From contig CAWEDK010000039.1 in NCBI GenBank assembly GCA_963807865.1, positions 186,001 through 250,000 on the forward strand: DNA of 64,000 nucleotides, written 5' to 3'. Shown here in pieces: positions 34,964 through 43,973 of the stretch; position 1 is the stretch's first letter; each line of letters opens with the position of its first letter. The translations under genes were made by a program, and so were the position numbers. The notes under the pieces are model-generated. The model had not been told where the DNA came from, did not search any database, and was given only the letters and a program-made list of their open reading frames with translations. Source of the DNA: VAZQ01 sp963807865. GTDB taxonomy: Bacteria; Pseudomonadota; Alphaproteobacteria; Rhizobiales; Xanthobacteraceae.

Positions 34964-35227
34964 ATGTTGATCCTGAAGTACTTCCTCTCGGTCGGAACGG
35001 CCTTGACGGTTGGGCTGATCGCGCTCAGCGCCCATATGGAGTCCGGCAAAGCCTCGTCGGGGCCGCGTACCCACACGACGGCGTCGCTGCCGGTCGCGAC
35101 GCCGCCGAAGCCAGCTGTCGCCGCCGTCAGCCTGATCGACGAGCAGATCGCGCCGGCAGGGCAGACGAGCAAGAAGTCCACCCGGCAATCCAGCTCGCCG
35201 CAACGCGAACGCCGCTCGGTGCATTGA
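34964..35227 (+). CDS. small membrane-anchored protein of unknown function
   Basis: An 87-residue protein with an N-terminal membrane segment (MLILKYFLSVGTALTVGLIA) and a Ser/Thr/Pro/Lys-rich tail, which probably extends outside the inner membrane. The MLxLKYFLxVGxxLTxGLIAL pattern is one I associate with small hypothetical proteins of Bradyrhizobium and Rhodopseudomonas. The ATG at 34964 is the one that begins this pattern. It is likely transcribed with the 30-residue peptide gene just upstream. Confidence 0.6.
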   Translation: MLILKYFLSVGTALTVGLIALSAHMESGKASSGPRTHTTASLPVATPPKPAVAAVSLIDEQIAPAGQTSKKSTRQSSSPQRERRSVH

Positions 35228-35360
35228 GCCGGCGGCTTTAGCCACCTCAGTTCTGGCTTCACCCATCTCAGCTCCGGCCGAGAGGCGTTGCAGGCTTCAG
35301 CCCGCGCACGCCGGTACGCAGCCGTGACCTCACCGGCCCAGAGGACGTCGCCGCGCGGAT

Positions 35361-37268
35361 TTACTTGGCGGCTTCGTTGGCGCGTTTCACCGCCTCATCC
35401 TCGTCGAGCGTTTGCAGCACAAGGCGTACGATGTCGGGCCGGTTGGTCCGTTCGCGGAGGCGTGACACCGGCAAGAAGTGCGCCATCTGTTCCCAGCCGC
35501 TGTTCACATGCCAGCCGAGCATCGTCATGCCCTCCGCCCCGGGCGACGTCGCGTAATACCCGGTCGGAGTCCAGGCCACCCAATTCTTGTCCTTCTTCTG
35601 GATGAACAGCGCGAGCAGTTCCTTACCGTCCGACCACCGAAGCCAGCGGATGGTGCCGTCTCCGAAGGCGGCGATGATCAGTTCGCCGTCACGGGCCAGA
35701 TTGACACCCCAGACCGTGCCGGGAACCGCGCGGGTCCAGCGCTGCTTCCCATTGGCATCAAACGAGCGCAACGACCACTCCGCGCCAAGCACGAACCCGC
35801 TGTTGTCGGGCCGGACCGCCAGGCTGCGCGATTCTTCTTGCCTGGATAGCGCAATGGCTTTGCCGTCGAGCGTGGGATTTGTGTTGTGCAGCCAATTTTC
35901 AACCCTTAGCCCGGCGGTATTTGGCTTTTGCAGGTCGGCCGGTGCTTCGGGCGCTTCCTGCAGGCTTCGGGCCGACAGGTCGAAAATCACTGGCTCTTTC
36001 GCGGAGGTCGCGAGCCCGAAGCGCAGCCGCGTGCCGTCGGGCGAGACCGTAAAGCTCCCGTCACGCTTGCCGCGCATGTCGGGAATGACCGGCACGCCAA
36101 GCTTTGCGACCTTTCCGCCGGCAGGATCGATCCGGCCATAGGCTGGTCCATGCGCGGAGTAATAGACATAGTCGCCGCACGGCACCATCGACAGCACGGT
36201 ATTGTCGGCGACCATCACCTCGTTGATCTGGCGGCCCTTGGCATCCCAGATCCGCACCGGGTATTGCGATTCGCCGGCGATTTGCCTTTGGTACCGCCCG
36301 CCGCCGAGCAGATATTTGCCGTCCGACGACCAGGCGACCGCGAGCAGGTTACCCCTCGCGATGTCGGTGTTGTCGGCGACGGCAATGCGTTCCAGCGTCT
36401 TTGCGTCGAAGATCTCCACGGTGCGCGCATCGTCGTAGCCGACCGCGACGCGTGCGCCGCTCGGATCGACGGCAACCGAATGCGGCCGGTTGCCGCCCGG
36501 CGTCTTGACCTTGTGCGTGCGCGCGTAGTCGCGTCCGTAGTGCCGCAGATAGCCGTCATAGGCGACCGCATAGAGCGTATCGTCCGGCCCGAATGCCAGG
36601 CCGCGGCTGCGTCCGGCATAGTCGCGGTCCGCCAAAAGCACCGCCCCGGTCTTGGCATCAATAATCCGCACGCCGTTATTGCCGTCCAGCGCGGCCGCGA
36701 GCTTTGAACCGTCCGACGTGAATGCGAGGTGATGAATGACTTGATTGGACAGATTTACTCGGAGCAACTGCCCATCTGTTGGGTTGTTGAACAGGTAGAC
36801 GCCGTTCTCGGCGCTCTTGTAATACGCATCCCGGCCGCCGGCTGCGATCCGCTTCCCGTCCGGCGAAATGGCGACAGCGTAGACCTTGCCCGCGTTGTCC
36901 TCGCCGACGGGCAACCGATAGGTGTCCAACGGCTCCCCGGCGGGCAACGACCATGTCCGTACGGTCTTGTCTTCACTCCCGGTGACGAGCGTCTTGCATT
37001 CGCGGTCGATGCCGATGCGGTAGACCACCGCCGTGTGTACGTTTGATTCGAAGCGCAAGATGGGGTCCTGCGATGGGCAGATCTTGATGGCGTCCGCCAA
37101 CGCGGGCGTGACCTTGCCGTCAACTGACGCCTTGAAGCAGCCGGCGGCCCGCAACCGGTGCTGCAACGACAGCACCTCCTCTTCACCTAACGCCGCAAGG
37201 TCCTTGGCCAGGGCGGAATGAGCCGCCATTCCGAAACAAATAGCAGTGGCGAATAGCCGAACTATCAT
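35361..37268 (-). CDS. secreted WD40 beta-propeller protein with N-terminal peptidoglycan-binding-like region
   Basis: A 635-residue exported protein. A signal peptide (about 1-22, MIVRLFATAICFGMAAHSALA) leads to a LSLQHRLRAAGCFKASVDGK region like the PG_binding_1 helical domain. About seven WD40-type blades follow (for example TAVVYRIGIDRECKTLVTGSEDKTVRTW, split here as TLVTGSEDKTVRTW and AVAISPDGKRIAAGG). The C-terminus ends LVLQTLDEDEAVKRANEAAK. In Bradyrhizobium-type orthologues this last linker leads into a caspase (peptidase C14) domain; here the gene stops there. Start 37268 is set by the signal peptide. Function is unknown; a periplasmic scaffold is possible. Confidence 0.75.
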   Translation of the reverse strand: MIVRLFATAICFGMAAHSALAKDLAALGEEEVLSLQHRLRAAGCFKASVDGKVTPALADAIKICPSQDPILRFESNVHTAVVYRIGIDRECKTLVTGSEDKTVRTWSLPAGEPLDTYRLPVGEDNAGKVYAVAISPDGKRIAAGGRDAYYKSAENGVYLFNNPTDGQLLRVNLSNQVIHHLAFTSDGSKLAAALDGNNGVRIIDAKTGAVLLADRDYAGRSRGLAFGPDDTLYAVAYDGYLRHYGRDYARTHKVKTPGGNRPHSVAVDPSGARVAVGYDDARTVEIFDAKTLERIAVADNTDIARGNLLAVAWSSDGKYLLGGGRYQRQIAGESQYPVRIWDAKGRQINEVMVADNTVLSMVPCGDYVYYSAHGPAYGRIDPAGGKVAKLGVPVIPDMRGKRDGSFTVSPDGTRLRFGLATSAKEPVIFDLSARSLQEAPEAPADLQKPNTAGLRVENWLHNTNPTLDGKAIALSRQEESRSLAVRPDNSGFVLGAEWSLRSFDANGKQRWTRAVPGTVWGVNLARDGELIIAAFGDGTIRWLRWSDGKELLALFIQKKDKNWVAWTPTGYYATSPGAEGMTMLGWHVNSGWEQMAHFLPVSRLRERTNRPDIVRLVLQTLDEDEAVKRANEAAK

Positions 37269-37510
37269 CCCTGCCTCCGCACGAAGGGCTGCCGCGCCGC
37301 CCAGATGGCTCATAAATTCTCGCCGTCTCCGGATCAATTCCGGGTGGACCGTCAGGCCAATCTAGCAACATTCTATCGCCCGGTCAGCGGGGCTCGCGGC
37401 CCAACAGAGCGTCTTCCTGCACAGTCAAGTCATCGTGTTTTTGCCTTTATGATTTTGTTCGATGAATGCTCATCGATCGACTGTGTCGACCAAGAGGCAT
37501 CGTAATCGCC

Positions 37511-38635
37511 ATGGGAACAGTACGCCCCATCACTACGACGGCAGCAACAGCGCCGGCGACCCTGCGTGCGGCAGCTCTTGCGCTCGGGCTCATGGTCACG
37601 CCGTACGTTTCCACCGCGCAGGCGCAGCCGGCCACGCTCTCGCCATCGCAGGCCGATGCGCTGCGGGCGTACAGCAATGCGGTCGGCGACTTCAGATCGG
37701 TCCTAAATCAGCGGCGCGCCCAGATCGATGCGAAGCAGCCGCTGCCGAACCTGCCGGGGCAGGCGCTCTATCTCGCGCGCAACGCCACGATGAGTACCTA
37801 CAAGGACCTCACCGACTTGGCGCCGTCGCGGATCGGACGGCCCAACAAGTTCGGTATCCCGCCGGCCTATTTCGACGTTGAGAACGAGCCGCTGATCGAC
37901 GAGTATCTGCGGCTGTTCCACTTCATGCAGGCACCGCCCGCCAATGCGCAGAAGTCGGACACGCCGTATCATGACGTCGTCGCGCTCGCGATCGCGATCG
38001 CCCGCGCCAAAGGGCTGACCCCGGCCGACGCCGAAGTGGCCGGCCGCATCAGCCTGGGGCTGTTCTTCGCCGAAACCAACGGCAACCAGAACATGGGGAA
38101 TGCGCGCTCCAACAAGTACAAGGGGAGCCTGCAGACCGGCGTGACGGAGGACCAGAACGGCCAGAAGAAATGGGCGGCGATCAAGGGGGCGATCGCGGCC
38201 TTCGATCCGGCGTTGATCGCCCGCGACAATAAGGAGGAGGCGCGCCTCGGCAATCTCGACCCGCGCTACAATCACTGGACCGCCGTACGAAACGGCCTGA
38301 TGAACGCCCACGCGGACCTCTTCCCGCAGGTTCCCGGAATCATGAAAGTCCTGCCGGACCCGATCGACCAGATGAAGCTGTTTGAGCTGATCCAGATCGT
38401 TCCAAGCCCCACGCGGTCGGCGCTCCGGTCGGCGAACCTGACCGGCTACCGGGTGTCCGACGCGACCATCATGGGTTACCTGCGCAACAACAGCATGTTC
38501 ACCTACGGGCGCGCGGACCGCGCGAAGACCTCCGCGAACTATCGCGAAATTCTCGACGCGATGTGGCTGTTCAACGAGAAGTTCGAGAAGGCGCTCGCCC
38601 GGTTTAACGAGATCAAGGCGCAGAAGCGGAGCTAG
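37511..38635 (+). CDS. secreted protein of unknown function, weak lysozyme-like feature
   Basis: A 374-residue protein with an N-terminal signal-like region (Thr/Ala-rich then LALGLMVTPYVSTAQAQ). The rest is mainly helical and charged. One segment, SLGLFFAETNGNQNMGNARS followed by KYKGSLQTG, resembles the catalytic Glu plus GLMQ-type loop of lytic transglycosylases. That resemblance is short and may be coincidence. The ATG at 37511 is chosen because it begins the signal-like stretch. I do not recognise the family. It is divergent from the WD40 gene with about 240 bases between. Confidence 0.6.
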   Translation: MGTVRPITTTAATAPATLRAAALALGLMVTPYVSTAQAQPATLSPSQADALRAYSNAVGDFRSVLNQRRAQIDAKQPLPNLPGQALYLARNATMSTYKDLTDLAPSRIGRPNKFGIPPAYFDVENEPLIDEYLRLFHFMQAPPANAQKSDTPYHDVVALAIAIARAKGLTPADAEVAGRISLGLFFAETNGNQNMGNARSNKYKGSLQTGVTEDQNGQKKWAAIKGAIAAFDPALIARDNKEEARLGNLDPRYNHWTAVRNGLMNAHADLFPQVPGIMKVLPDPIDQMKLFELIQIVPSPTRSALRSANLTGYRVSDATIMGYLRNNSMFTYGRADRAKTSANYREILDAMWLFNEKFEKALARFNEIKAQKRS

Positions 38636-38658
38636 GCGCGTCCGGACGTTCCCGTCAC

Positions 38659-38677
38659 GGCCGGACTTGTTCCGGCC
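38659..38677. repeat. REP-like palindrome GGCCGGA-CTTGT-TCCGGCC
   Basis: A 7-bp perfect stem with a 5-base loop, in the pattern CACGGCCGGACTTGTTCCGGCCATCCACG split between 38656 and 38684, typical of extragenic repeats of rhizobia. A reverse-oriented relative is at 55112-55130 (CATGGATGGCCGGG...). It lies just after the previous gene's stop, and could also stabilise that transcript's 3' end. Confidence 0.55.
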
Positions 38678-38748
38678 ATCCACGTCCTGGGGCTCGCTAT
38701 TTTGAGACATGGATGCTCGCGACAAGCGTCCACAAGCGGCCCGCGGCG

Positions 38749-39645
38749 CTATACCTCCTTGTCGTGCACCGGGAACAGCACCGCCGGGAAATCAGCGGCG
38801 TAGCGCTTGCCCTTGGGCGCGGCCGGATGCACTTCGCGCCGCGGCAGGTCGGGCACCACGACCTTGCGATAGAGATGCCAGGTGGCATGGCCGAGCACCG
38901 GCACCACGATCGCGAGCCCCAGGAAGAACGGCAGCGATCCGACCAGCAGCAAGGTGGCGACGATCAGGCCCCACAGCGCCATGGTGAACGGGTTGCGCAG
39001 CACGGCGCGCACCGACGTCAATGCGGCGGCGGTCGCGCCGATGTTGCGGTCGATCAGCAGCGGGAACGCCACCACGCTGATGGTGAAGGCGACGAGCGCG
39101 AACAGGAAGCCGACGCCATTGCCGATCAGGATCACGCGATGGCCGGCCGGCGTCGTCAGCATCTCCCGGACGAACGCCTCGACCGAGTCCGGGGGCGGCG
39201 CGTAACCAAACTCGGCGGTGTAGATCGTCTGCGCCACCGCGATCCAAAGACCGAACAGCGCGAGCAGCACGAGGCCGAGCGCCAGGATGGCGCGGAACGA
39301 GTCCGCCTGGAGGAGATCGAAGGCGTGGCTCCATTGCGCGTCGAGGCCGGCCTCGCGCCGGCGGCTGAGCTCATAGAGCCCGATCGCGACGAGCGGGCCG
39401 AGCAGCGCGAAGCCGGCCGCCATCGGGTAGAACATCGGCAGGAGGTTGTAGCCGAAGGCCGCGTAGCCGATGAGCACACCCGCGATCGGATAGATGATGG
39501 TGAGGAAGATGACGTGGGTCGGCATCGCCCAGAAGTCGTCCCAGCCTTTGCCGAGCGCATCCCACAGGTCGCGCGGCCCGATCGTCCGGACACGCGGAAG
39601 CTCATGCGCCGCGTCGGCGCCGCCGATGGTCTGCTGATACGTCAT
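38749..39645 (-). CDS. DUF2189 family integral membrane protein
   Basis: A 298-residue protein with about six membrane helices. The start RVRTIGPRDLWDALGKGWDDF is followed by FWAMPTHVIFLTIIYPIAG, the typical DUF2189 beginning, and later helices contain FPLLIDRNIGATAAALTSV and PVLGHATWHLYRKVV, also typical of the family. No activity is known for this family. A co-occurrence with cytochrome oxidase genes exists in some genomes, but none is here. It is divergent from the alpha/beta hydrolase gene with about 200 bases between. Confidence 0.85.
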   Translation of the reverse strand: MTYQQTIGGADAAHELPRVRTIGPRDLWDALGKGWDDFWAMPTHVIFLTIIYPIAGVLIGYAAFGYNLLPMFYPMAAGFALLGPLVAIGLYELSRRREAGLDAQWSHAFDLLQADSFRAILALGLVLLALFGLWIAVAQTIYTAEFGYAPPPDSVEAFVREMLTTPAGHRVILIGNGVGFLFALVAFTISVVAFPLLIDRNIGATAAALTSVRAVLRNPFTMALWGLIVATLLLVGSLPFFLGLAIVVPVLGHATWHLYRKVVVPDLPRREVHPAAPKGKRYAADFPAVLFPVHDKEV

Positions 39646-39852
39646 GGCGATCCTCCTGAACGTTGCTGTTCAAGCGGGCACGACGTTTGGCGTGATTTTG
39701 ACGGGTCACGTCAAGCCGCGCCCCGATGCGCGCACTATAGACCCATCCGGCGGCCGCGCAGGCGGACATCAAGCAGAATTGAGCAGCCGGTTGCCCTCGT
39801 CGCTGCGCTGCGCAAAGATCGGCGCCCTTCACCCCGTCTTCGCGAGGCTCCC

Positions 39853-40758
39853 ATGACCGCCACGCTACTCGAGACCAAGCCGCATCAGTTCGACGTCGAG
39901 GATGTCGAATACCTCCGCCACGGCGACAAGCCGCTCATGGCGCGCATCTACCGGCCGAAAGGCGAGGGGCCGTTCCCGGCGCTGGTCGAATGCCATGGCG
40001 GCGCCTGGTGCTTGAGCGACCGCACCACTGAGAAGCTGCGTCACGAAGCGATGGCGCGCCACGGCATCGTATCGATCGCGCTCGATTTTCGCTCCGGCAA
40101 TGAAGACCCGTATCCGGCCTCGGCGCAGGACATCAACTACGCGGTGCGCTGGGCGAAGGCGAATGCGCGTGCGCTCAAGACGCGGCCGGACCTGATCGGC
40201 CTGTCCGGCCAGTCGAGCGGCGGACATCTCGCCATGCTGGTGGCGATGCGTCCGCGCGATGCGCGTTATGCGGCAATTCCGCTGCCGGCCGGCACGCCCG
40301 CGCAGGACGCAAGCGTGCGATGCGTCGCCATGTCGTGGCCGGTGATCAATCCGCTCAGCCGCTACCGTCACGCCAAGCGGGCGCAGAGCGCGGCCAATCC
40401 GCCGGACTGGCCCAAGGGCATCATCGGCCGCCAGGATTCCTATTGGCGGAGCGAAGCCAACATGGCGGAGGGCAGTCCGATGCTCATCCTCGAGCGCGGT
40501 GAGAAAGTGCTGACGCCGCCGGCGATCTGGTTCCAGGGCCGCGGCGACCTGCTGCACGACTACAAAGATGAGGATTCAAGCTTTCCCGGTAACGAGCCGC
40601 AACGCTTCGTCGCCAACTACCGCAAGGCTGGCGGCGAGATCGCGCTCGAATATATCGAGATGGAACGGCACGCCGGACATTCGCCCGACCTGTCGCAGGT
40701 CGGCGACATGTTCGACCGGCTGGCGGCGTTCGTGCACATGAGCATCCCCGTGAAGTGA
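39853..40758 (+). CDS. alpha/beta hydrolase (hormone-sensitive-lipase-like)
   Basis: A 301-residue cytoplasmic hydrolase. An HGGAW oxyanion-hole motif (ECHGGAWCLSD) near residue 49, then a nucleophile elbow GLSGQSSGGHLAML with GQSSG, and a late His (MERHAGHSPDL), give the Ser-Asp-His triad layout. The HGG motif places it with carboxylesterases of the HSL type or kynurenine-formamidase-like enzymes. The substrate is unknown. It is 8 bases upstream of the amino-acid-type binding protein gene and shares its direction with it and the GST, so a small operon is likely. Confidence 0.87.
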   Translation: MTATLLETKPHQFDVEDVEYLRHGDKPLMARIYRPKGEGPFPALVECHGGAWCLSDRTTEKLRHEAMARHGIVSIALDFRSGNEDPYPASAQDINYAVRWAKANARALKTRPDLIGLSGQSSGGHLAMLVAMRPRDARYAAIPLPAGTPAQDASVRCVAMSWPVINPLSRYRHAKRAQSAANPPDWPKGIIGRQDSYWRSEANMAEGSPMLILERGEKVLTPPAIWFQGRGDLLHDYKDEDSSFPGNEPQRFVANYRKAGGEIALEYIEMERHAGHSPDLSQVGDMFDRLAAFVHMSIPVK

Positions 40759-40765
40759 TGCAGCG

Positions 40766-41563
40766 ATGTCCGGTTCGGAGATCACCCGCCGTGCCATGAC
40801 CAGCGGCGCCGCCGCATTGGCCGCCGCCGGCGCACCGGTCGCGGCCGCTGAAGCCAAGCTGCTGCGGGTCGGCGCTGCGCTGCCTGACCCGCCATTCGAA
40901 CTGATGACTCCGAACGGGCCGGAAGGCTTCGACATCGATCTGATGCGGCTCATTGCGCAGGCGATCGGACGCACCTGGCAGCTCGTTCCGTACACCGGCA
41001 GCGACTTCAACGGCATCTTCGCCGGGCTCGATACCGGCGCCTACGACTGCGTCGCCTCCGGCGCCACGATCACGCCACAGCGGCAGAAGGTCGCCGACTT
41101 CTGCGCGCCTTACGTGCTGTCCGGTCAGTCGCTGGTGGTCGACGTTACGCGCCATCCCAGCGTCCGTTCGATCGACGATCTGCGCGGCCTCACCATCGGC
41201 GTCCAGCAAGGCAACACCAGCCAGCCGGTCGCGGATCGCCTGGTCGCGGAAGGCCGCGCCGCGCGGGTGCGGGTCTACGCCTACGACGCCATCAACACCG
41301 CGCTCGACGATTTATCGAACGGCGGTTGCGACGCCTTCATGAAGCTCGCGCCGGTGATGCACTGGCTGACGCGCGACCGCCCCAAGCTCAAGGTGGTGCA
41401 GACCGGCATCACGCGCGAACTGCTCGGCGTCTGCGTCCGGCGCGGCAATACCGAACTGCGCGATGCCATCGACACGGTGCAGCAGGCGCTGCGCGATGAC
41501 GGAACGCTGGAACGGCTGGTCGAGCGCTGGCTCGGCAGTGGGGCGACGATCGCGCCGGTGTAG
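40766..41563 (+). CDS. amino-acid-type ABC transporter substrate-binding protein
   Basis: A 265-residue family 3 periplasmic binding protein. A twin-arginine-like N-terminus (EITRRAMTSGAAALAAAG) serves as export signal. The mature part has LRVGAALPDPPFELM, GFDIDLMRLIAQAIGR, DTGAYDCVASGATITPQR and SIDDLRGLTIGVQQGN, the family pattern for polar amino acid or related ligand binding. No permease or ATPase gene is linked. It lies between the alpha/beta hydrolase and the GST gene in one direction. Confidence 0.88.
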   Translation: MSGSEITRRAMTSGAAALAAAGAPVAAAEAKLLRVGAALPDPPFELMTPNGPEGFDIDLMRLIAQAIGRTWQLVPYTGSDFNGIFAGLDTGAYDCVASGATITPQRQKVADFCAPYVLSGQSLVVDVTRHPSVRSIDDLRGLTIGVQQGNTSQPVADRLVAEGRAARVRVYAYDAINTALDDLSNGGCDAFMKLAPVMHWLTRDRPKLKVVQTGITRELLGVCVRRGNTELRDAIDTVQQALRDDGTLERLVERWLGSGATIAPV

Positions 41564-41643
41564 CAGCTGCGCCGCGATTGTCACCATCGCAGCACAATCG
41601 CCGGGTAGGGCAGGGCCACGCAATCCACGAGAGGAAACCCGCT

Positions 41644-42258
41644 ATGGCCGATCTGCTGCTCTATCACGCTGTCCCGTCCCGCTCGGCCACCGTGCGCTGG
41701 ATGCTCGAAGAGGTCGGTGAGCCTTACGACGTCCATCTGCTCAAGCTGAGCGAAGGCGACCAGCAGAAGCCCGAGTTTCTCGCGGTCAACCCGCAGGGCA
41801 AGGTGCCGGCGTTGACACACAAGGGCGTCGTCATCACCGAAGTGGCCGCGATCTGCGCCTACCTGGCCGACGAATTCCCGAAGGCCGGGCTCAACATCCC
41901 GGTCGGCGATCCGCGCCGCGGCGTTTATCTGCAGTGGCTGTTCTTCGGGCCGAGTTGCATGGAGCCGGCGATCACCGATCGGGCCTTCCCGCGCAAGGAG
42001 CCGCCGCGTGCCGGCGCCATCGGCTACCGCGACATCGAGGCGCTCGCCGACATCGTGGCGCAGGCCGTTGCAAAGTGGCCCTACATCATGGGCGAGCAGT
42101 TCACCGCCGCCGACGTGGTGATTGGCTCCGCTGTGCGCTGGGGCACGATGTTCAAGCTCATCCCGGAGCGCGACGCGTTCAAGCCGTACGCCGAGCGGAT
42201 CGCCGCGCGAACTGCAGTCCAACGCGCGGAGGCCAAGGACAAGGCGCTGGCGGCGTAA
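41644..42258 (+). CDS. glutathione S-transferase family protein
   Basis: A 204-residue cytosolic GST. The N-terminal thioredoxin-like domain has LLYHAVPSRSATVRWMLEE, with Ser residues at the site of the usual catalytic Ser/Tyr, and NPQGKVPAL (with the cis-Pro) followed by ITEVAAICAYLAD for glutathione binding. The helical C-terminal domain holds YIMGEQFTAADVVIGSAVRW. It fits the beta/theta-like bacterial group. The ATG at 41644 is preferred to an upstream one because it is directly at the family's beginning, with GAGAGGAAA upstream. Confidence 0.92.
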   Translation: MADLLLYHAVPSRSATVRWMLEEVGEPYDVHLLKLSEGDQQKPEFLAVNPQGKVPALTHKGVVITEVAAICAYLADEFPKAGLNIPVGDPRRGVYLQWLFFGPSCMEPAITDRAFPRKEPPRAGAIGYRDIEALADIVAQAVAKWPYIMGEQFTAADVVIGSAVRWGTMFKLIPERDAFKPYAERIAARTAVQRAEAKDKALAA

Positions 42259-42518
42259 TCCCAAGCTCGCGCTGCTGCAGCTCACTGAACGAGCCGCAGG
42301 TTGCTTTGCCGTCGCCCCGGCGTCGTCCGGGGCTGCGTCCCGCCTTTGTTTCCGCACCCAGGTGCGAAGCACGTGCCCACAAAGCGCCGTCGGACACAGG
42401 ACCGTCCAATCTCTGCCGCAAGATTGGTCATAATACCGCGACAATGGCACGAATCATGGCGTGCCTGCGTTCGGGCGATGGGGTGCCCTGACGGGCAGCC
42501 TTACAAGGAGGGGGAATT

Positions 42519-43082
42519 ATGGGGGCATTCGGTGGGGGATTCGGCAAGTCATTGGCCGCGGTGGCGGCTTTGGTCGCGGTGCTTTGTCTAGCGCCTCGCG
42601 CCCAGGCGGCCTCGGGCCCCGAAATCGATGCAAGCGCGCGCGCCACGATGGAGGACTTCTTCCAGCAGGTCTGGTCAGGACGCGAACTGGCCAACAAGGC
42701 TGCGGCGATTTTGATCTTCCCGACCGTCGTCAAGGCCGGCATCGGGATCGGCGGCGAGTATGGCGAGGGCGCGTTGCACGTCCGCGGCCGCACTGCCGGC
42801 TTCTACAACATCATTTCAGCCTCGATCGGGTTTCAATTAGGCGCCCAGGCACGCTCGGTCATCATCATGTTCATGACGGATACGGCGCTTGCTGGCTTCC
42901 AGCGCAGCGACGGCTGGAAGGTCGGCGTCGATGGGTCGGTCGCCATCATCACGGTCGGCGCCGGCGGGCAGATCGACAGCAACAGCGTCCGCAGCCCGGT
43001 GATCGGCTTCATCTTCGACCAGAAGGGGCTGATGTATAATCTGACGCTCGAAGGATCGAAGATCAGCCGCATCTCGCGATAG
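42519..43082 (+). CDS. SYLF (Ysc84) domain lipid-binding protein
   Basis: A 187-residue exported protein. A signal peptide runs to about residue 30 (SLAAVAALVAVLCLAPRAQA). The SYLF domain follows with AAAILIFPTVVKAGIGIGGEYGEG broken at about residue 70 (AAILIFPTVVKAG and GIGGEYGEGAL), the QARSVIIMFMT strand and GWKVGVDGSVAII. In eukaryotic SH3YL1 this domain binds phosphoinositides; in bacteria it occurs on exported proteins such as DUSP-associated lipoproteins. AAGGAGGGGGA upstream is a good ribosome binding site. Role in the envelope is inferred only. Confidence 0.9.
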   Translation: MGAFGGGFGKSLAAVAALVAVLCLAPRAQAASGPEIDASARATMEDFFQQVWSGRELANKAAAILIFPTVVKAGIGIGGEYGEGALHVRGRTAGFYNIISASIGFQLGAQARSVIIMFMTDTALAGFQRSDGWKVGVDGSVAIITVGAGGQIDSNSVRSPVIGFIFDQKGLMYNLTLEGSKISRISR

Positions 43083-43240
43083 TCGCTTGCGACAAGCGTC
43101 GCGCCGCGCGTCGGCGATATTCGAGTCGAAATGGCGGCGGCGCAGCCACGGATGCCTAACTGCGTTTGCACTGCAGCATTGACGCCGCCCCAAGGTCGGC
43201 GTCTAGGCTGCAGCCCAGATTGGGCACGGAGGAGCATCCT

Positions 43241-43684
43241 ATGTCGCCATCAGCAACATCCAAGACGCCGGTGATCGCGTCCGATACCCTTGAACGCGTC
43301 CAGGTGCGTTCGTCCGACAATCCGGCAGTCCGCTGGAACGCGTCGTTCGTGGTCTATGGCGGGCATGGCACGACCCAGTCGTCGACCATCGTGTACGAGA
43401 TCGAGCCCGGCGGCGAACTCGGCTGGCACACCGACGCTACCGAAGAGACGCAGTACATCGTCACCGGGAAGGGCGAATTCCAAACGGATGACGGTGTTTT
43501 TCCGGTCGGTCCCGGCACCGTGTTCGCGATCCCGACGCCGGTGCGGCACAACCTCAAGAACACCGGCAGCGAACCGTTGCGCGCGGTCGCGTTCTTCGCC
43601 GCCGCGATGTTCACGCAGGAATTCGACAACGAAATGCTGCCGCCCAAGACCCACATCCTCGGCACGCCGAACCGCAACGGGTAG
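43241..43684 (+). CDS. cupin domain protein
   Basis: A 147-residue single-domain cupin. Motif 1 is GELGWHTDATEETQYIVTGKGE, where the two His/Glu positions partly deviate from the metal-binding G(X)5HXH(X)3,4E(X)6G (one His only, WHTD). Motif 2 is GPGTVFAIPTPVRHNLKNTG, with PxxxxHxxxN. A metal may be bound through a reduced ligand set, as in some quercetinase- or oxalate-type cupins. An ACGGAGGAGC ribosome binding site precedes the ATG at 43241. The role is unknown. Confidence 0.86.
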   Translation: MSPSATSKTPVIASDTLERVQVRSSDNPAVRWNASFVVYGGHGTTQSSTIVYEIEPGGELGWHTDATEETQYIVTGKGEFQTDDGVFPVGPGTVFAIPTPVRHNLKNTGSEPLRAVAFFAAAMFTQEFDNEMLPPKTHILGTPNRNG

Positions 43685-43973
43685 GCGCGGTCGACCTGAC
43701 GTGCAGCAGAGGACGGCTCAGCGTTCGCGCGGTTGATCTGATCGCTGGCGGTCCGACCCTGCGATTGGTTTCCGTTGACGTTGGCGAAACCGGTCGATCG
43801 ACACAGGTCAAGCTTCGTGCCGAACAGCACCGGTCTTGCACGCCGGCGTTGCGCGTCAGTTGCACGCAGGGGAGGCGAGCGCGGCGCGGGGGGCTGGCGA
43901 TTGCCGTCTGGCATCGCCCTTGCTACGGTTTGCGCAGGCCTAACGCTCAACCGTGCCCCCAAAAGGAGTTATT

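Noticed and set aside
38713..40758. A 681-residue plus-strand protein
   Set aside because: Its first half is antisense to the DUF2189 gene, with Arg/His/Gln-rich sequence; only the part from the ATG at 39853 is a real hydrolase.
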